Source: Rusavskia elegans (taxonomy: Eukaryota; Ascomycota; Lecanoromycetes; Teloschistales; Teloschistaceae). From it: a stretch of DNA of 64,000 nt. Below are positions 11,896-22,919 of the stretch, in pieces. The notes beneath the pieces were generated by a model. It did not search any database. It saw nothing but the letters and a program-made list of their open reading frames with translations, and was not told the origin of the DNA. The stretch is from contig SAUG01000039.1 of NCBI GenBank assembly GCA_011316305.1, positions 1-64,000 of the forward strand, read 5' to 3'. Position 1 is the stretch's first letter. Each line of letters begins with the position of its first letter. The position numbers and the translations under genes were made by a program.

Positions 11896-12753
11896 TACTA
11901 TGTTCAATTGCGAGAGGATCTTCGTTTCCAAATTTGTTTGTTTTTTGGACTGAGTTTAAGGTGATATACGGGCCATTTGTTTCACGTTTCCATGTTGGCA
12001 GAGATACATGCTTTTCAAGACTGATCACATCTTTGAGTTGATCATATCTCTGGTGCAGCTTTGACCATGTCTGCGTGTGCAGTCATACACTAGAGTCACC
12101 GCTATGCTATTGTCGTCTCAGTCGCATGTATATCTCCTTCGTTTCCCGCTCTTTCTTGATTATTATTTCGCTCGCCTTGGCAATATCTATCTTTTAGAGC
12201 AGTTTTCGCTCCCTGGAAACTAGGCTCAACCATCATCCGAACAAGGTTGAGTCTAGTGGTCTGCTTTCTCTACGACTGCTTTTAGGGGCATCGTTGTGCC
12301 ATGAAGTTGGCGCTGTTTGGCATGCAGATGAAGCTCCCACTCCAGCCAAACTGTACTTTACACCCGTTTAAAAGTCGATTACCACTTGATCCCAATTTAG
12401 ACCTTGTCGGACTACCTTCATTGGTTTCACAATACACCATGTGAGGTATTCTCTTAGGAGTACCACACATTCTTGGGCGGATGTCATTTACCCGCAGCGC
12501 CTTTGCCGCTACCTTTGCGGTCAGCGGCTTTTTTCACAGCCCAGAAGCTTCGCTTTCGCTCATTCTCTGTTCCCCACGCCGTCCAGGAAGTTAAAATCCG
12601 GGGTAGCCCGTGGGATGAAGAAGACCAGCCTTCGACAAATCGAGTGCCCGTGGCGCAAGGGCACAATCCCTGACATGCCCTTAGCACGCAATTAGTCTTG
12701 TACCAGCAGTTGGATCAGAAATCATGCACTGATCAGCATCGAAATTCTCAGCA
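11896..12753. other. Intergenic region
   Basis: No gene supported. T-rich sequence directly after the transporter stop is compatible with a 3' UTR. Small frames around 12440-12700 have no domain or splice support. Confidence 0.5.
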
Positions 12754-14141
12754 ATGCTTCCGGCATCAATCTACAACTTTTCCCTGGCGGCATTTGTCGC
12801 TTTCACGTTTTCGTCCGCCATTCCTGCATCCAATCTCCGAACATCGGCTTCAATATCCCCGCTCGACGTCAATCAAGCTGCGAACGGCTTCACGGTACTT
12901 CCTATTGCATCTGAGTGGTCTCTACCAAGTGCGGCGCCCAACGCAAGCTTCGAGGAGACCGAACAAGAATTTCGCCAATTGAAAGACTTCAAACCCCCTC
13001 AATGCGACGCTGCCTTATACGGCCGAGCTCTACAAGTCGAGAGCTGCCGAGAAGCGCAGAAAATGATCCCTACAGATCGACGACCACTTCAGTTTGGAGT
13101 ACGGCACAGGGGCCGATGGAACGTCAATCTGCCGTACCGCTGGAGTAGCTGTTCGTTAGCCGTTGATTATCCCAAATCATTAGTAGTGCATTGCGCTGAC
13201 CAGAGTCACCGATATCAGCCGACGGTCTCTGCGTCATTGAGGTTGGCACTCCCGCTTTCGGAGCCTCCGACCAAGCGACCGGGTTCGAAATCGCTCACGC
13301 AGCTTGGACTATCATCAATGTATGTGTAGCAGACTACAAGCACGAAGGGGGACGATCGGATGGCGTAGGTATGTCTTCTCCCACCCAAATGCAGTACAGA
13401 CTGCTTGACGGCGCGGCCACCTTCCCCATCAACTCCACCGTCCAGCGTTTCCAAATCTCGTGAGAACGCAGATTACTGAAGCACTCCCTCTTCAGGTCTC
13501 CTCAAACGCCTTTCCGTCCACGTCGCAAGCTACGACCCACACGTCCGCTGTGCACCTCCCCGCTCCCCCCCGGCCCCCCAACCCTATGACTGCGACGTGA
13601 TAATCGACCAAATGGCAACCTCGATGGATCTGAAAGATTTCGCCCCAGAGGGCACTCCGCACCTCGATTTCGTGGTGCCGTATGAACTCACTTCCCGTAC
13701 GTCAAGAGACTCCTTCCGTTGAGATACTGCTTAGGCGAGTGTCATCTGATGTGATCCAGCCCCGCCGGGGAAAGCCTGCGTGATCATAGTCCGCCTGGAG
13801 CTGTTCAAAGACACGACAGTGACAAGTAGCTGGTATGATATCTGGGCGGCGGCGATCGCTGTGAAGCAGTTGTGTGTGGTGCAAGGACGAAGTGGGCAGG
13901 CAGTCGATGTTGGTATGTTGCTGCAGTTGATTAAATTATCGAGATGGTTTCCCAGTGCATACTCCTTGACCCGATCCCCCTGCGCATCAGTTCTCTTGGA
14001 CCAAAACCGAGAGCCAATGCGTGATGTGCGGGAGAAAAGGCTAACACCGAATGCTTAGGATTCCCAGGGAATCTACTAGTCCAGATGGTGTCGGGTGGGC
14101 GGCACCCGGTTGCGCAGGTCGGTGGTTCCTCTACCACTTAA
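12754..14141 (+). CDS. Secreted protein with two tandem cysteine domains, function unknown
   Basis: Model: join(12754..13144,13219..13368,13496..13696,13760..13912,14059..14141), 325 residues. A signal peptide is clear (SLAAFVAFTFSSAIPAS). Two copies of one domain follow. Copy 1: CREAQKMIP, LPYRW, DGLCVIEV, then FEIAHAAWTIINVCV. Copy 2: CDVIIDQM, GKACVIIV, then WYDIWAAAIAVKQLCV and GRSGQAVDVG. All four introns are phase 1, and introns 1 and 3, and 2 and 4, fall at equivalent places of the two copies. Donors are GTAGCT, GTATGT, GTACGT and GTATGT. I know the cysteine pattern from uncharacterised ascomycete secreted proteins but can give no Pfam name. Without splicing, the frame breaks up. Confidence 0.72.
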
Positions 14142-14555
14142 GAGAAAGCAGGGCTCCTAAGAAAACATGGGGCATCTAAGATATCCCGACGCGACTGTGT
14201 GGTTCTGGCGTCCGATGGAAACATGTATCAAGATGTGTACAGTATCGGGCTTCGTGGGCCTTCTGTATCGATACAATTACCTCTCGGGCGAGGAGTTAAG
14301 CAACCGAGCTTCTATGTACTGTTACAGATACGCAACACAGACCTCAGGGGGGCTTCATTTGCTGTATGTCGACAAGGATCGTGTATCAAAGTATCCGGTG
14401 AGGAAATACTTCTATGGCTTCTGTTAGAGTCAATGCGGTATAACATGACTCACTTTCAACCACTCTACTCTATTCTAGCCCATTCTCTCCCTCGCTATCA
14501 TTACGCTTGACCCACATATCCCCTTTATCATTGACTCACAGCATCCCAACGAACA
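14142..14555. other. Intergenic region
   Basis: Contains a frame at 14167-14427 with no domain or splice support. Otherwise nothing seen before the TATA box at 14556. Confidence 0.4.
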
Positions 14556-14562
14556 TATAAAA
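14556..14562 (+). promoter_or_regulatory. TATA box (TATAAAA)
   Basis: A perfect TATAAAA lies 66 bases before the ATG of the small gene at 14628 and is a plausible core promoter for it. The intervening sequence is C/A-rich as expected of a fungal 5' leader. Confidence 0.45.
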
Positions 14563-14627
14563 CCGCACTTCACCCGTCACCAAGCAGCGCATTCTCTTGA
14601 CCAAGAACGAGTAAACCTACGTCATTC

Positions 14628-15047
14628 ATGACATCCGCATCATCCATATCATCACCGAAGTCGAGAACGTTGAAACGTGTGGTAAGGAAAATGAGGAAAC
14701 CAGATATGGCAGCACAAACAGCGGAGTCGAGTCCGGCGAACTGCTGGGGCTGCTGGCAGGCGCTGAAGGGGACGAGGTGTATCTATTTTGGGAGGGTGCA
14801 GCTGGCGAATCAGGGGTGAGTCCTGTCAGGGATCATGGGAGGGTGAGGGGAGCAGAGGGAAGGAAGGGTTTGCCGAGTTTGCACGCGTGATAAGATATAG
14901 GAACTGGATTCGGGGACGGATCCCTTCTACTAGAGTACATACTCAGGCTGTCGTAGACGTTCGGATAGTATTCAACCTTCAACCGACGAGCTAATCTGTT
15001 TCAGCCCTAGCGGGTGGCTGAGGCTGCAAAGATCGACGATGACGTAG
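14628..15047 (+). CDS. Small two-exon gene, unknown product
   Basis: Model: join(14628..14815,15005..15047), 76 residues. Support: a TATA box at proper distance, a strong GTGAGT donor, and an acceptor (CTGTTTCAG) preceded by a CTAAT branch site; the splice keeps frame. The protein is basic at the N-terminus (SRTLKRVVRKMRKP) and has three Cys and three Trp in its second half (CWGCWQALKGTRC). No signal peptide or domain recognised. Without the intron the frame stops at the donor (TGA). It could still be a chance frame; expression data would decide. Confidence 0.35.
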
Positions 15048-15458
15048 ATATCACAAAAAAAACATCCAAGAACTGCGCACTCAGACGCGTTTGCCCGCGA
15101 TGCCGAGCCAGGAAAGAAGCAACTGGAACGATCCATCATGAAAGCACTCGTTCAGTCACGTCACGCCAGCGCATCCGTGCTTCTGAAGGGACGTCCGTCG
15201 ATTGGATGGTCCGGCTTAGGGTTCCGGCCAAGTCGTTGGGTCGAGCCCAATCTCCCAAATCAAGGTATCGACTTCTTGTTCCGGTATTGAAGTGGCGCAT
15301 TACGTATATCACCCAATCTAAATACTTCTACCTTCATCATCTGCCCTCTGCGCCTGCCATAAGGTAAGACTGCCTCTGCCCACTCTCTCCTCGTCGCCCA
15401 CAATAATAATCCCGACTCAACGCCATTCAACGCCCACTGAACTTCTTGCACCTCCATC
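15048..15458. other. Intergenic region upstream of the MARVEL-type gene
   Basis: No gene seen. The last 60 bases before the ATG are C-rich with CAACGCC repeats, as in fungal 5' leaders. Confidence 0.45.
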
Positions 15459-16710
15459 ATGGTGTCCAAAGGCGGTGTTGCCCTGAAGGGTGTGACAACC
15501 TTCCTCCGTTGCGTCGAGCTCTTGGGCTCCATTCTCATCCTGGGCATCACATCCTACTGGCTTGCTCGTATGTCCTTCACTCACCTGTCTTGCTTCTTCC
15601 CTGACCGTTTCCGCAGTACTTACCAAACGCGATGATCCAATCCCAACCTGGATGAAGGCTGTCGAGGGCATTGCGGGTGGAGCGGTCCTCTACACTGCAT
15701 TTGCCGTTCTCCTCACATTCTTCCTCGGCGGCAAGACCTTCTTTGCCTTCCTCGCGGTCCTACTCGACGTCCTCTTTGTTGCCGGCATGGTCGCCATTGC
15801 CGTCATGACTCGAGGTGGAACCAAGAGCTGCTCAGGCGACAACCCACCATCACCAATAGGTTCAGGCGAACGAACATCATGCAGACTCCAGACTGCGGTC
15901 TTCGCAGTCGCCATTGCTATGGCGTGAGTATTTTCTCCGATCATCAGAACAACGTCAGCTCACACGTCATGCAGGCTGTGCTTCCTCCTTTCGGCAGTTC
16001 TCCAAGTCCTGCTGAGCAGACACCACAAGAAAGAAAAGCGTTATGGTCCAGGTCCATCCAATGATTACACGTCCGGCTCAGCCAAGAAGCAGCCATTCTG
16101 GAAGCGCAAGAGAGGAGCCAAGACCACTCGTGACGCTTACCAAGGGGGTTCACTCGGCACTGACAACATCGCTGCGACAAACGGTACTTCAACCACCAAC
16201 AAGAAGCAACCATTCTGGAAGCGCAGCAAAACGAATACACACGATACTGAATTGGGCACCGCGGGAAGTGGGGCTGCCGCCGGTGCTCTGATTGCAGAAG
16301 AGAAACACCGTCACGACAACCGCAAATCGTACGAGACTGGCGTCACAGGCACCACCGCTGCATCACCGGTTGGGGCAGCTTACGGAGGACCTGACAATAG
16401 ATACAACGCACCAACTGCCCCCAATGTCAACAACCACAGCCATCATTCTAACACGGGCACAGAGCTAGCTGGTTTGAACAATGCCTACCAGCCTTATCGT
16501 CAAGGACCCGAGATGTCCGGGGCTGGTCATCAGCCGCATGGGCATAATCCAGAGCCATACTACGGCGACCTTCCTCAGACTGAGCATACCCAAGTCACAC
16601 ATACTTCAGAGCCATACGCTCATGTTCACCAGGGAGGCTACCCCCATGTAGCTGGTCAATCCGAGTATCCTTCGACGACGTTCGGTCATGGCAATTATCA
16701 ACGAACGTAG
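15459..16710 (+). CDS. MARVEL-type four-TM membrane protein with long hydrophilic tail
   Basis: Model: join(15459..15567,15617..15923,15975..16710), 383 residues. Introns GTATGT/CAG and GTGAGT/CAG restore frame. Four hydrophobic segments lie at about 13-36, 54-75, 80-103 and 130-157, with PTWMKAVEGI between TM1 and TM2 and a Cys pair (SCSG, TSCRL) in the loop before TM4, as in fungal MARVEL-like proteins. After TM4 comes RHHKKEKRYG and a long cytosolic tail rich in Gly, His, Tyr, Asn and Pro. The tail contains the duplicated motif KKQPFWKR. Probably plasma membrane or endomembrane; role unknown. Confidence 0.8.
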
Positions 16711-17270
16711 TTCATGGTAGACTTGGTTTGCGGCATCCATATGCCTGGTATTGATACGCGGTGACGTGCGAGAGCTGTCGGTCACAAAACTGGTGATTAC
16801 TACTAATTTGTTTTAACACACATATACCCATCGAATTGTTTGACGGCAGCATCAATAGTAATGTAATCACCCTTCATCAAGTCTCTGCAGCTCAGTGACT
16901 CGGCTACCAAGCAGATCTACTTATTTCAATATCATGGTGTACGATACCTATAACCGCAACTAATACATCAAGTCCATGAGTCGTTTGTCTTCTACACCCT
17001 TCACCGCGTGCATTCTTTCCACCCAATTTTGTTGTTTGGCTGTTGCCATACTTGTGACATTCAGGGAAGGGGAATCCTGCTGGCTTGCGCTTGGAGCGCC
17101 TCGATCGTTGCATCCATGCGATCAATAACCAGGCGCGAGATGAATAGCGCAATGCCAAAGTGACTGTCATCTCCCTGCGCATTATCCGCCTGTCAAACCC
17201 GATTCGTAAACGCAACTCCCATTCGACATTCGTCTTTTCCCAGCCTCACCTGTTCCAGCAATTCCAGATA
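16711..17270. other. Intergenic region
   Basis: No gene seen. The ATG of the next gene is preceded by a CT- and CA-rich stretch (17180-17270). Confidence 0.45.
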
Positions 17271-17735
17271 ATGAATCCAAGAAGTTTATTGTTCCTATCA
17301 TTCTTCCTACCTCTCCTCACTCGCGCCGTCCCCTCAGTCTCCTGCTTCGAATCCTCGGACCACTCCCTGATCCCAACAACCTACCACGCCTGCTTCCAGG
17401 TCATCAAATTCCTCATCCGCCACGAACGCATCGAGCTACCCACCCTCTTCAGCCGCAAACCGAATGTCGGATACCATCTCCCAGAACAGTGGCGAGATAG
17501 CAGCTGTGTCATTCAACTGGACATGAATGACGACGCCACAGCAGAGGAGGAGGAGACGGCGACGTTCAAGGATATAGCCGGGATGGCGGCGACGGTGATG
17601 TTGGGGTGTGTGGTGCCGCCGCCACATTTTGGGGGAACGCAGACTGTGGGGCCGAAGAAGGTGATGAATGTTACTATTTTTGGGACGAATGCTGCGTTCA
17701 GGCGGCCGGGGTTGGGGGATGTGCGTTTGGGATGA
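17271..17735 (+). CDS. Small secreted cysteine protein, single-domain relative of the protein at 12754
   Basis: Single exon, 154 residues. The start at 17271 gives a clean signal peptide (MNPRSLLFLSFFLPLLTRAVPS). The mature part has CF, a Cys in YHACFQVIKF, then LPEQWRDSSCVIQLD, and ATVMLGCV followed by HFGG. This repeats the order of motifs (lP..W....C.I..., then ...CV..) found in each domain of the two-domain protein 3 kb upstream, which suggests a family relation. An upstream in-frame non-ATG extension exists but lacks signal-peptide character. Function unknown; candidate effector or cell-wall protein by type only. Confidence 0.65.
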   Translation: MNPRSLLFLSFFLPLLTRAVPSVSCFESSDHSLIPTTYHACFQVIKFLIRHERIELPTLFSRKPNVGYHLPEQWRDSSCVIQLDMNDDATAEEEETATFKDIAGMAATVMLGCVVPPPHFGGTQTVGPKKVMNVTIFGTNAAFRRPGLGDVRLG

Positions 17736-18115
17736 GGGATATGCTAGGTAGTAATCCTACTACTACTACACGATCTGACGGTTATGGACGAGGACGGGTG
17801 TACGATGGGGATGTCGGGGGTGGCCTATTATGCTATATCACAAATGAACCTTCAGCTTGGATCCACGGACACGGTAGAGAGTTGCAAAGCAGATTCTTCT
17901 GCTGTCAGTTCAGTGATTGTGTTCTCGTCTTGAATGGCCTGTTGTCTATTCCAACGTTACCCAATTCTCACGGTGGACCAATCAGCACACCGGAGTGACA
18001 TGCTCTCCTGGTACTTTCCACTCTCATCTGAAACATCCAAAAAACCCCGATCATCTCTCCCACGTACTCGCAATACTACTTCTCATCTTCCACAACTGCC
18101 CTCCAACCAAAACCC
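17736..18115. other. Intergenic region
   Basis: No gene seen; promoter and leader of the rhodanese-like gene lie at the right end. Confidence 0.45.
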
Positions 18116-18771
18116 ATGTCCGCCCCAACCCCCTCCCCCGAAAAACCCTGGCACGCGGCCTACCCTTCCCCCCACTGTCAAGCCCCCGCGACAATCAGCC
18201 CAACCTCCCTCCTCCACGCCCTCCAATCCGGCCGAAAACCAGGCGTCGACATCCTCCTCATCGATCTCCGTCGGAACGACCACGAAGTATGAAACCCTCC
18301 AATTCCACAACAATCCAATACCAGATAATCATTAACAAGCCACAGGGCGGCACGATCCGCGGCTCCCTGAACCTCCCCGCCCAAACCCTCTACCCGAATC
18401 TACCCGCTCTCTACGATCTATGTGTTGCGACCGGGAGCGTGCGGCAGGTTATTTGGTGGTGTGGTGAGTTTCGTTTTTGCTTCCTCTTCCGTCCTGAGTT
18501 CCATCCCATCACCATCCCATCCCATCACCAGCCAGAAAATGCATCCAAGTTCTATTCTAAGCGGAGATACGAAGGCGCTTCCAAAGGACGAGGACCCCGA
18601 GCCGCGGGCTGGTTTGATGATCTTATTCGGGAGAGAAGGGGGGAGGAGAGGTTGCGGAGTTTGGTGCTTGAGGGGGGGATTAGTGGGTGGGTGGGGGGTG
18701 GGGAGGAGTTTGTGGGGTGGATGGTGGGGTATGATGCTGGGTTTTGGGGGAGGGATGGGGAAGGGGGTTGA
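18116..18771 (+). CDS. Rhodanese-fold protein with CX5R loop, Acr2/Cdc25-like arsenate reductase or phosphatase type
   Basis: Model: join(18116..18286,18346..18463,18575..18771), 161 residues. Donors are GTATGA and GTGAGT; both introns restore frame. Seen: DILLIDLRRNDHE, then GGTIRGSLNLPAQTLYPNLPAL, both standard for rhodanese/Cdc25 folds, and the active loop WWCGASKGRG, where Cys and Arg are six apart (CX5R, the protein-phosphatase and Acr2 loop size). The family tail LVLEGGISGWVG follows. Known members include yeast Acr2 and Cdc25-like phosphatases. The substrate cannot be assigned from sequence. The last exon is unusually G-rich (18650-18790). Confidence 0.78.
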
Positions 18772-19677
18772 GAGGGTGGAGGGTGGTTGGTGAGGTGGTT
18801 GTTGGGAGTATTGGGGGATGGTGAGATAGGTGGGTGGGAGACGAAGGTATGGTATCGCAAAACCTGGAAGAGTAAAAACATCTCATAGGGTGTTATCGTT
18901 ATACCAATATCCTTCTTCACCACAGCCAACAAGCATGGACGACGATGACGCCACATCCAACGAAAAGAGGGCAGCAGTCGGTCCTGCATGCAACCGGTGT
19001 CTCGATGTACTGCAATCGATGACTCGATGTACTGCAACCGACAGCTCGACGTACTGCAATCGACATTTCGATATACTGCAACCGCCACGTCGCTGTACTA
19101 CAAGTGATGCCACGAAGCAATTCACCTCCAAGAACGATTCCCATACATATCAAACTATTGAAATTACCAGCGGTGGCAATATATCGCTCCTTCCAAACCT
19201 TATGGTTTCTATATCCGCTTTTAGATTTATTTCCACCTAACTCCGCTATACGAGCATCTATTATCGGTTTCAAACCCTATCGCACTGAGACCAGAAGTCC
19301 GAGCAGAATCCGCAAGATATAAGTATAATCTTCCCTCTTTATGGTGGACAAACTTTTGCTCCGATTCATAAACGGGGATGATGTAGAGGCTGCTATATCG
19401 AACGAGTGAGGAGACGCCTCGTTGTCGTTTTAAGTGGTCGAAAAGTGCATTCAGTGTTCCCTGTCGGCCACGAATTGCTTGCTTGCCATGATGATTTCAA
19501 TCTCGTTAAATCTTGATGTTCAAAACGAGTCACATTCAGATCAATTTCAATGAAAATACCTGTGCTTGATACAGTTCTTATTCTTCGAATCTCCCATTTC
19601 CAACTTCTACTTCTATTCTCGGTCAACTACGACGCTTACCGCCGTCTATCTAACTCTAGCTTGAATCAAAGCCGTAC
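18772..19677. other. Intergenic region holding a 22-bp minisatellite
   Basis: No convincing gene. Small frames cross the tandem repeat but the 22-bp unit does not preserve frame. From 19110 to 19677 nothing recognised. Confidence 0.5.
19001..19110. repeat. 22-bp minisatellite, about 4.5 copies
   Basis: Units begin at 19001, 19023, 19045, 19067 and 19089 with consensus CTCGATGTACTGCAACCGAC plus two variable bases. The first four copies are well conserved and the fifth is degraded. A further decayed copy may precede at 18979 (shared TGCAACCG). Confidence 0.8.
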
Positions 19678-21527
19678 TCAACGCCAAGGTGGTCTCTGCT
19701 GGTTACTCGGTCCTGACGGACGTCCTCTCATCGATGTATTTGATCGTTGCCGAGCAAGCTGACCCCTTGTCTGTTCACGCACGCTAGGACTACCGGCAAC
19801 GCCTCTGATCTGAAGGTGCCCTTGTGGTGTCGGCCCTTGCCCTGGCGGTCGATTTTCTTGTCCTCTTGATCCCGGTGTCTGGGGAGGTTGTTGGATTGGC
19901 GGAGTACTTACGGAAGCGGAAGCTTGAGAAACTCGCAGATCAGCTGGAGATATCCATGATACATTAGATCCGGTGAGTTTTCGGATGCTCTTAAACAGCT
20001 CTTTCTTTCCCATGAAGTAGGCTCGATGCGTGTCCAGTGGTCTTGTGATAGGCAAGGAAATGCCAAAAATCATACCGATAAATCTAGCACGGGCATTGAC
20101 AACGGCAGATCCAGAATCGCCATGAAGCGCGAAGAAACGATCGAGAGAATCATATCTGATGGCGTAGCTGGTCGGACGTTCCCCATCTCCTGCCAATCGC
20201 TCGTATTTCTTCGTGACAACGCCGTGAGTCAATCCGGTCGTCCGTCCAATCTAATCAATGCCCAGTCTATCATGAATTTCCCTTTTTTAAAACCACCTTC
20301 CAACGGCTCGTCGCTCGTAACGAATCCAGAACTCCAAGCAACCTCTCCCAGGTACAGCTTGTTACGCATCGACTGGTACAAGGCAATCTTCTCATCCATT
20401 GCCTTAATGGCTGCCTGCAACCTTTTCTCCGTTCCTTGTCTGCCATGTATTTGTTGAGCATCATGACGATCCCAGCCTTTCAATTTTCCGGCGGGGTATT
20501 TGACCTTCGTTGTTCTAATTGCCTCTATCTCTCTTTTAAGAGCCTGAATCTTGGCATCGGCTTCGGATATTCTCCACTTGACATCATGGCTGGCTGGGGC
20601 AGAGACCTTGGGTGGGGCGGATTTGGAATTTTGTGTTGGTGCTCCACTATCCGATGTGACATGGTGACATGTTAAGCCATACACACCCTCAAGGCGGTTT
20701 CCGTTGTCGTCCTCGAGGGCAAGCACACAACCCATAGTACCGTAACTACTCTCGTCTCCTTGAACGCCGATGCTGTGTCCCATGGTTGGTTGCCTCTGGA
20801 ACTCTTGAGTTGGATGTGGTCCATTGCTGGTTTTTCGCGGGCTCGCCAGGGACAAGCCGAATGGATCAGCTGGTGTTGATGAATGGGCTGGTGTGGGCGA
20901 ACAAGGCATGAAACCACCAATGTAGTATCTGATAGGTGGGGAGGCCCGGGAATGCATGGCGTAAGTCCTGTTGATGAGGCTTCTTATTCGGCCATCGACT
21001 TCTGCCCATCGGCGGATCGCGTCCTCGTCCATCCCAATTTCTATGAGCTTGGGGTGTCGGATCGGGTCGTAGTCATCGTCGTCGAAGTAGCGGGAGATAG
21101 TGCCATATTCGCTGAATGCCGCATTAAACGGTGGCTGTACGCTGTCAAGAATTTGGTCAATCTCGTCCCGAATTCGCATAAATATCACACAGTCTGGGTC
21201 GTTTTCGTCGTCCGAAGACCTCATATCAACCATGGAAAAGTGTGGAGGTAAGAAGGGACTTGAACCTTGCTCGATTGGAGGGAAGCTTGGTGATGCGCGT
21301 TGAGCGGCGGTTGTTGCGGGGGAAGACGGCGTGAACTGTGATGACGCCGGGGGTTGGGCAGCGGCCATTGCGGAAGAAGACGGCGTAGACTGTGCTCTTG
21401 ACGTGCGAGGTCCTGGTAGCAGAGGCAGATGTGGTTGGGGCCGTGAGGGTGAGGTGGTGGATTGATTTGTTCTGTCTCCAAGGATGTGTCGTGGAGACTC
21501 TGGCATCTTGCCTCGTTCGTCAGACAT
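19678..21527 (-). pseudogene. Trypsin-like (PA-clan) serine protease-like protein, frameshifted
   Basis: Two overlapping frames make up one protein: 21527-20229 (432 residues, ending IDWALIRLDGRPD-stop) and an overlapping frame that carries GRTTGLTHGVV and continues to 19678. Together they show a PA-clan triad: His in GLTCHHV, Asp in DWALIRL, Ser in HGDSGSAVV. The N-terminus is Ser/Pro-rich and acidic; a coiled-coil-like Lys/Glu stretch precedes the Asp motif; the C-terminus is Pro/Gln/Arg-rich. No GT-AG intron connects the frames around 20230-20250. In related fungal proteins I expect a loop of tens of residues between the DWAL and GRTTG motifs, so a small deletion with frame loss is likely; a sequencing error is the alternative. 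Confidence 0.65.
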
Positions 21528-22271
21528 GTTCGTGAGTCACTACCGAGTTGGCTAATGTGAGCTGATTTGAACGAATTTCCCGTGCCAAGCAAAGCACGTC
21601 GGTCTCGAAGAGGCTTAACAGGAAGCAACGACTGACAAATATAGACTACCGGAGTATTAGGTATTGCAACAATGATGGTGTCAAGAAGTGAGATCAGGGA
21701 TAGAGTGAGCAATTATGACGGTTTAAGGAAGAGAAGGACATGGAAAATGTGAGCGGATGATCACGTGCACATGTGCTGGCGAAGATTCTAGCAATCACTA
21801 AATGAGTGATAGCTTTAATTAGCGTGAGGTAGGTCTGGCAATGACTGTTCCTCGGTGAGTGAATGATATAATGATATGTTCAAATTTGCCCCCGATGATG
21901 TAGGCAGCCTTCATGACTCAGACCGGGCAAGCTAATGGAACCTTCCCTCATTCGCCCAACATAATACACAGTCCTTTCTCTGACTCAATGGGAAGTCAGC
22001 CATCAGGTACTTATCGTGCTGAGACTACAGGAAGGCAATCTGGCGTCCAGAGTGATCCTTCGGATCTTTCCGGGCAAAGCGGCGCTAACTTGTGTAGGCT
22101 TAGCGCTGTCGACTAGTGTAATAAAACGACATCGATAAGGGGTAAAAGACGATCCTCAAACCAAAACTTTTCATTCATTCTTCACACCACATCCTTGATT
22201 ATGAACTCTGTCAATCTTTTCTCGTCTCCTCCCTAGCCCCCGGAACAGTGTTCGCCAAAGGGGAACCACCC
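21528..22271. other. Intergenic region
   Basis: Promoter side of the protease-like gene on the left and 3' side of the gene at 22272 on the right. No gene seen. Confidence 0.45.
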
Positions 22272-22919
22272 TTACCAGCCACAACCACGAGTACCGTTAC
22301 TCTGGACACGAACATTTCCATCGAATCGAACCCCAAGCTGAGAGAGTCGAGAGCCCGTTCTACCAGGCACTACCACCCCAGGACCCATCCTCCGCTCGGA
22401 CTGGGCCTCAAGCTGAGAGACACGCGAGCTTCTTCTACTCGGCATCCCACCCCCAGGACCCATTCTCCGCTCCGACATCCGCCTCTCCGCAATCTGTCTC
22501 TCGAGCCCAACATCTCTAGACCCAGTCGGGATATCAAGACCAGGCCAGCCATCTCCATTCGTCATTCTCCGCTGCGTGTGTTGTTGACCTTGTGACAACA
22601 GCTGTGGCGGTCCATGAGTCGCTGATCTCGACAAGCGTGTTCGTCCATCTCGTGCACTCTCGATGCGGGGCTGTTGAGCATAATTCTGTTGTTCTTGTAG
22701 ACGGAGTTGTTGGAGTAATTGTTCTTCTCGACGAAGACGACGTTCACGTTCGTAGGCGTGGGCGTTCTCCAGGGCTGCTGCTTGCATTTCGTAGAAGTCG
22801 CGTTCTGTATGTCTCTGGCGTCCGTCGGGGCGGCGGGGGCGAGGAGAGACGTTAATGTTGATGTTGACGTTGGGGTTGGAACCATAGCCTCCAGAGCCGC
22901 AACAACCACGGTGTGACAT
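22272..22919 (-). CDS. Gln/Arg-rich hypothetical protein
   Basis: Single frame of 215 residues. Starts MSHRGCCGSGGYGSNP, then a predicted coiled-coil region rich in Glu, Arg and Gln (about 35-80), then a Ser/Arg/Gly-rich half with an internal tandem duplication (SERRMGPG and RxSQL recur at about 143-165 and 175-195). No domain recognised. The stop overlaps a GTAAGG donor; splicing to the CTAG 43 bases on would replace the last residues with a short Glu/Lys tail, so the 3' end is uncertain. Low-complexity content makes function assignment impossible. Confidence 0.5.
   Translation of the reverse strand: MSHRGCCGSGGYGSNPNVNININVSPRPRRPDGRQRHTERDFYEMQAAALENAHAYERERRLRREEQLLQQLRLQEQQNYAQQPRIESARDGRTRLSRSATHGPPQLLSQGQQHTQRRMTNGDGWPGLDIPTGSRDVGLERQIAERRMSERRMGPGGGMPSRRSSRVSQLEAQSERRMGPGVVVPGRTGSRLSQLGVRFDGNVRVQSNGTRGCGW

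Noticed and set aside
13370..13461. Reading through the GTATGT site in the secreted two-domain gene
   Set aside because: The frame stays open for 30 codons but then stops, while splicing to 13496 joins in frame to sequence that matches the domain pattern.
18830..19240. 136-codon plus-strand ORF across the minisatellite
   Set aside because: The 22-bp repeat is not a multiple of three, so the repeats are read in shifting frames; no conserved protein pattern.
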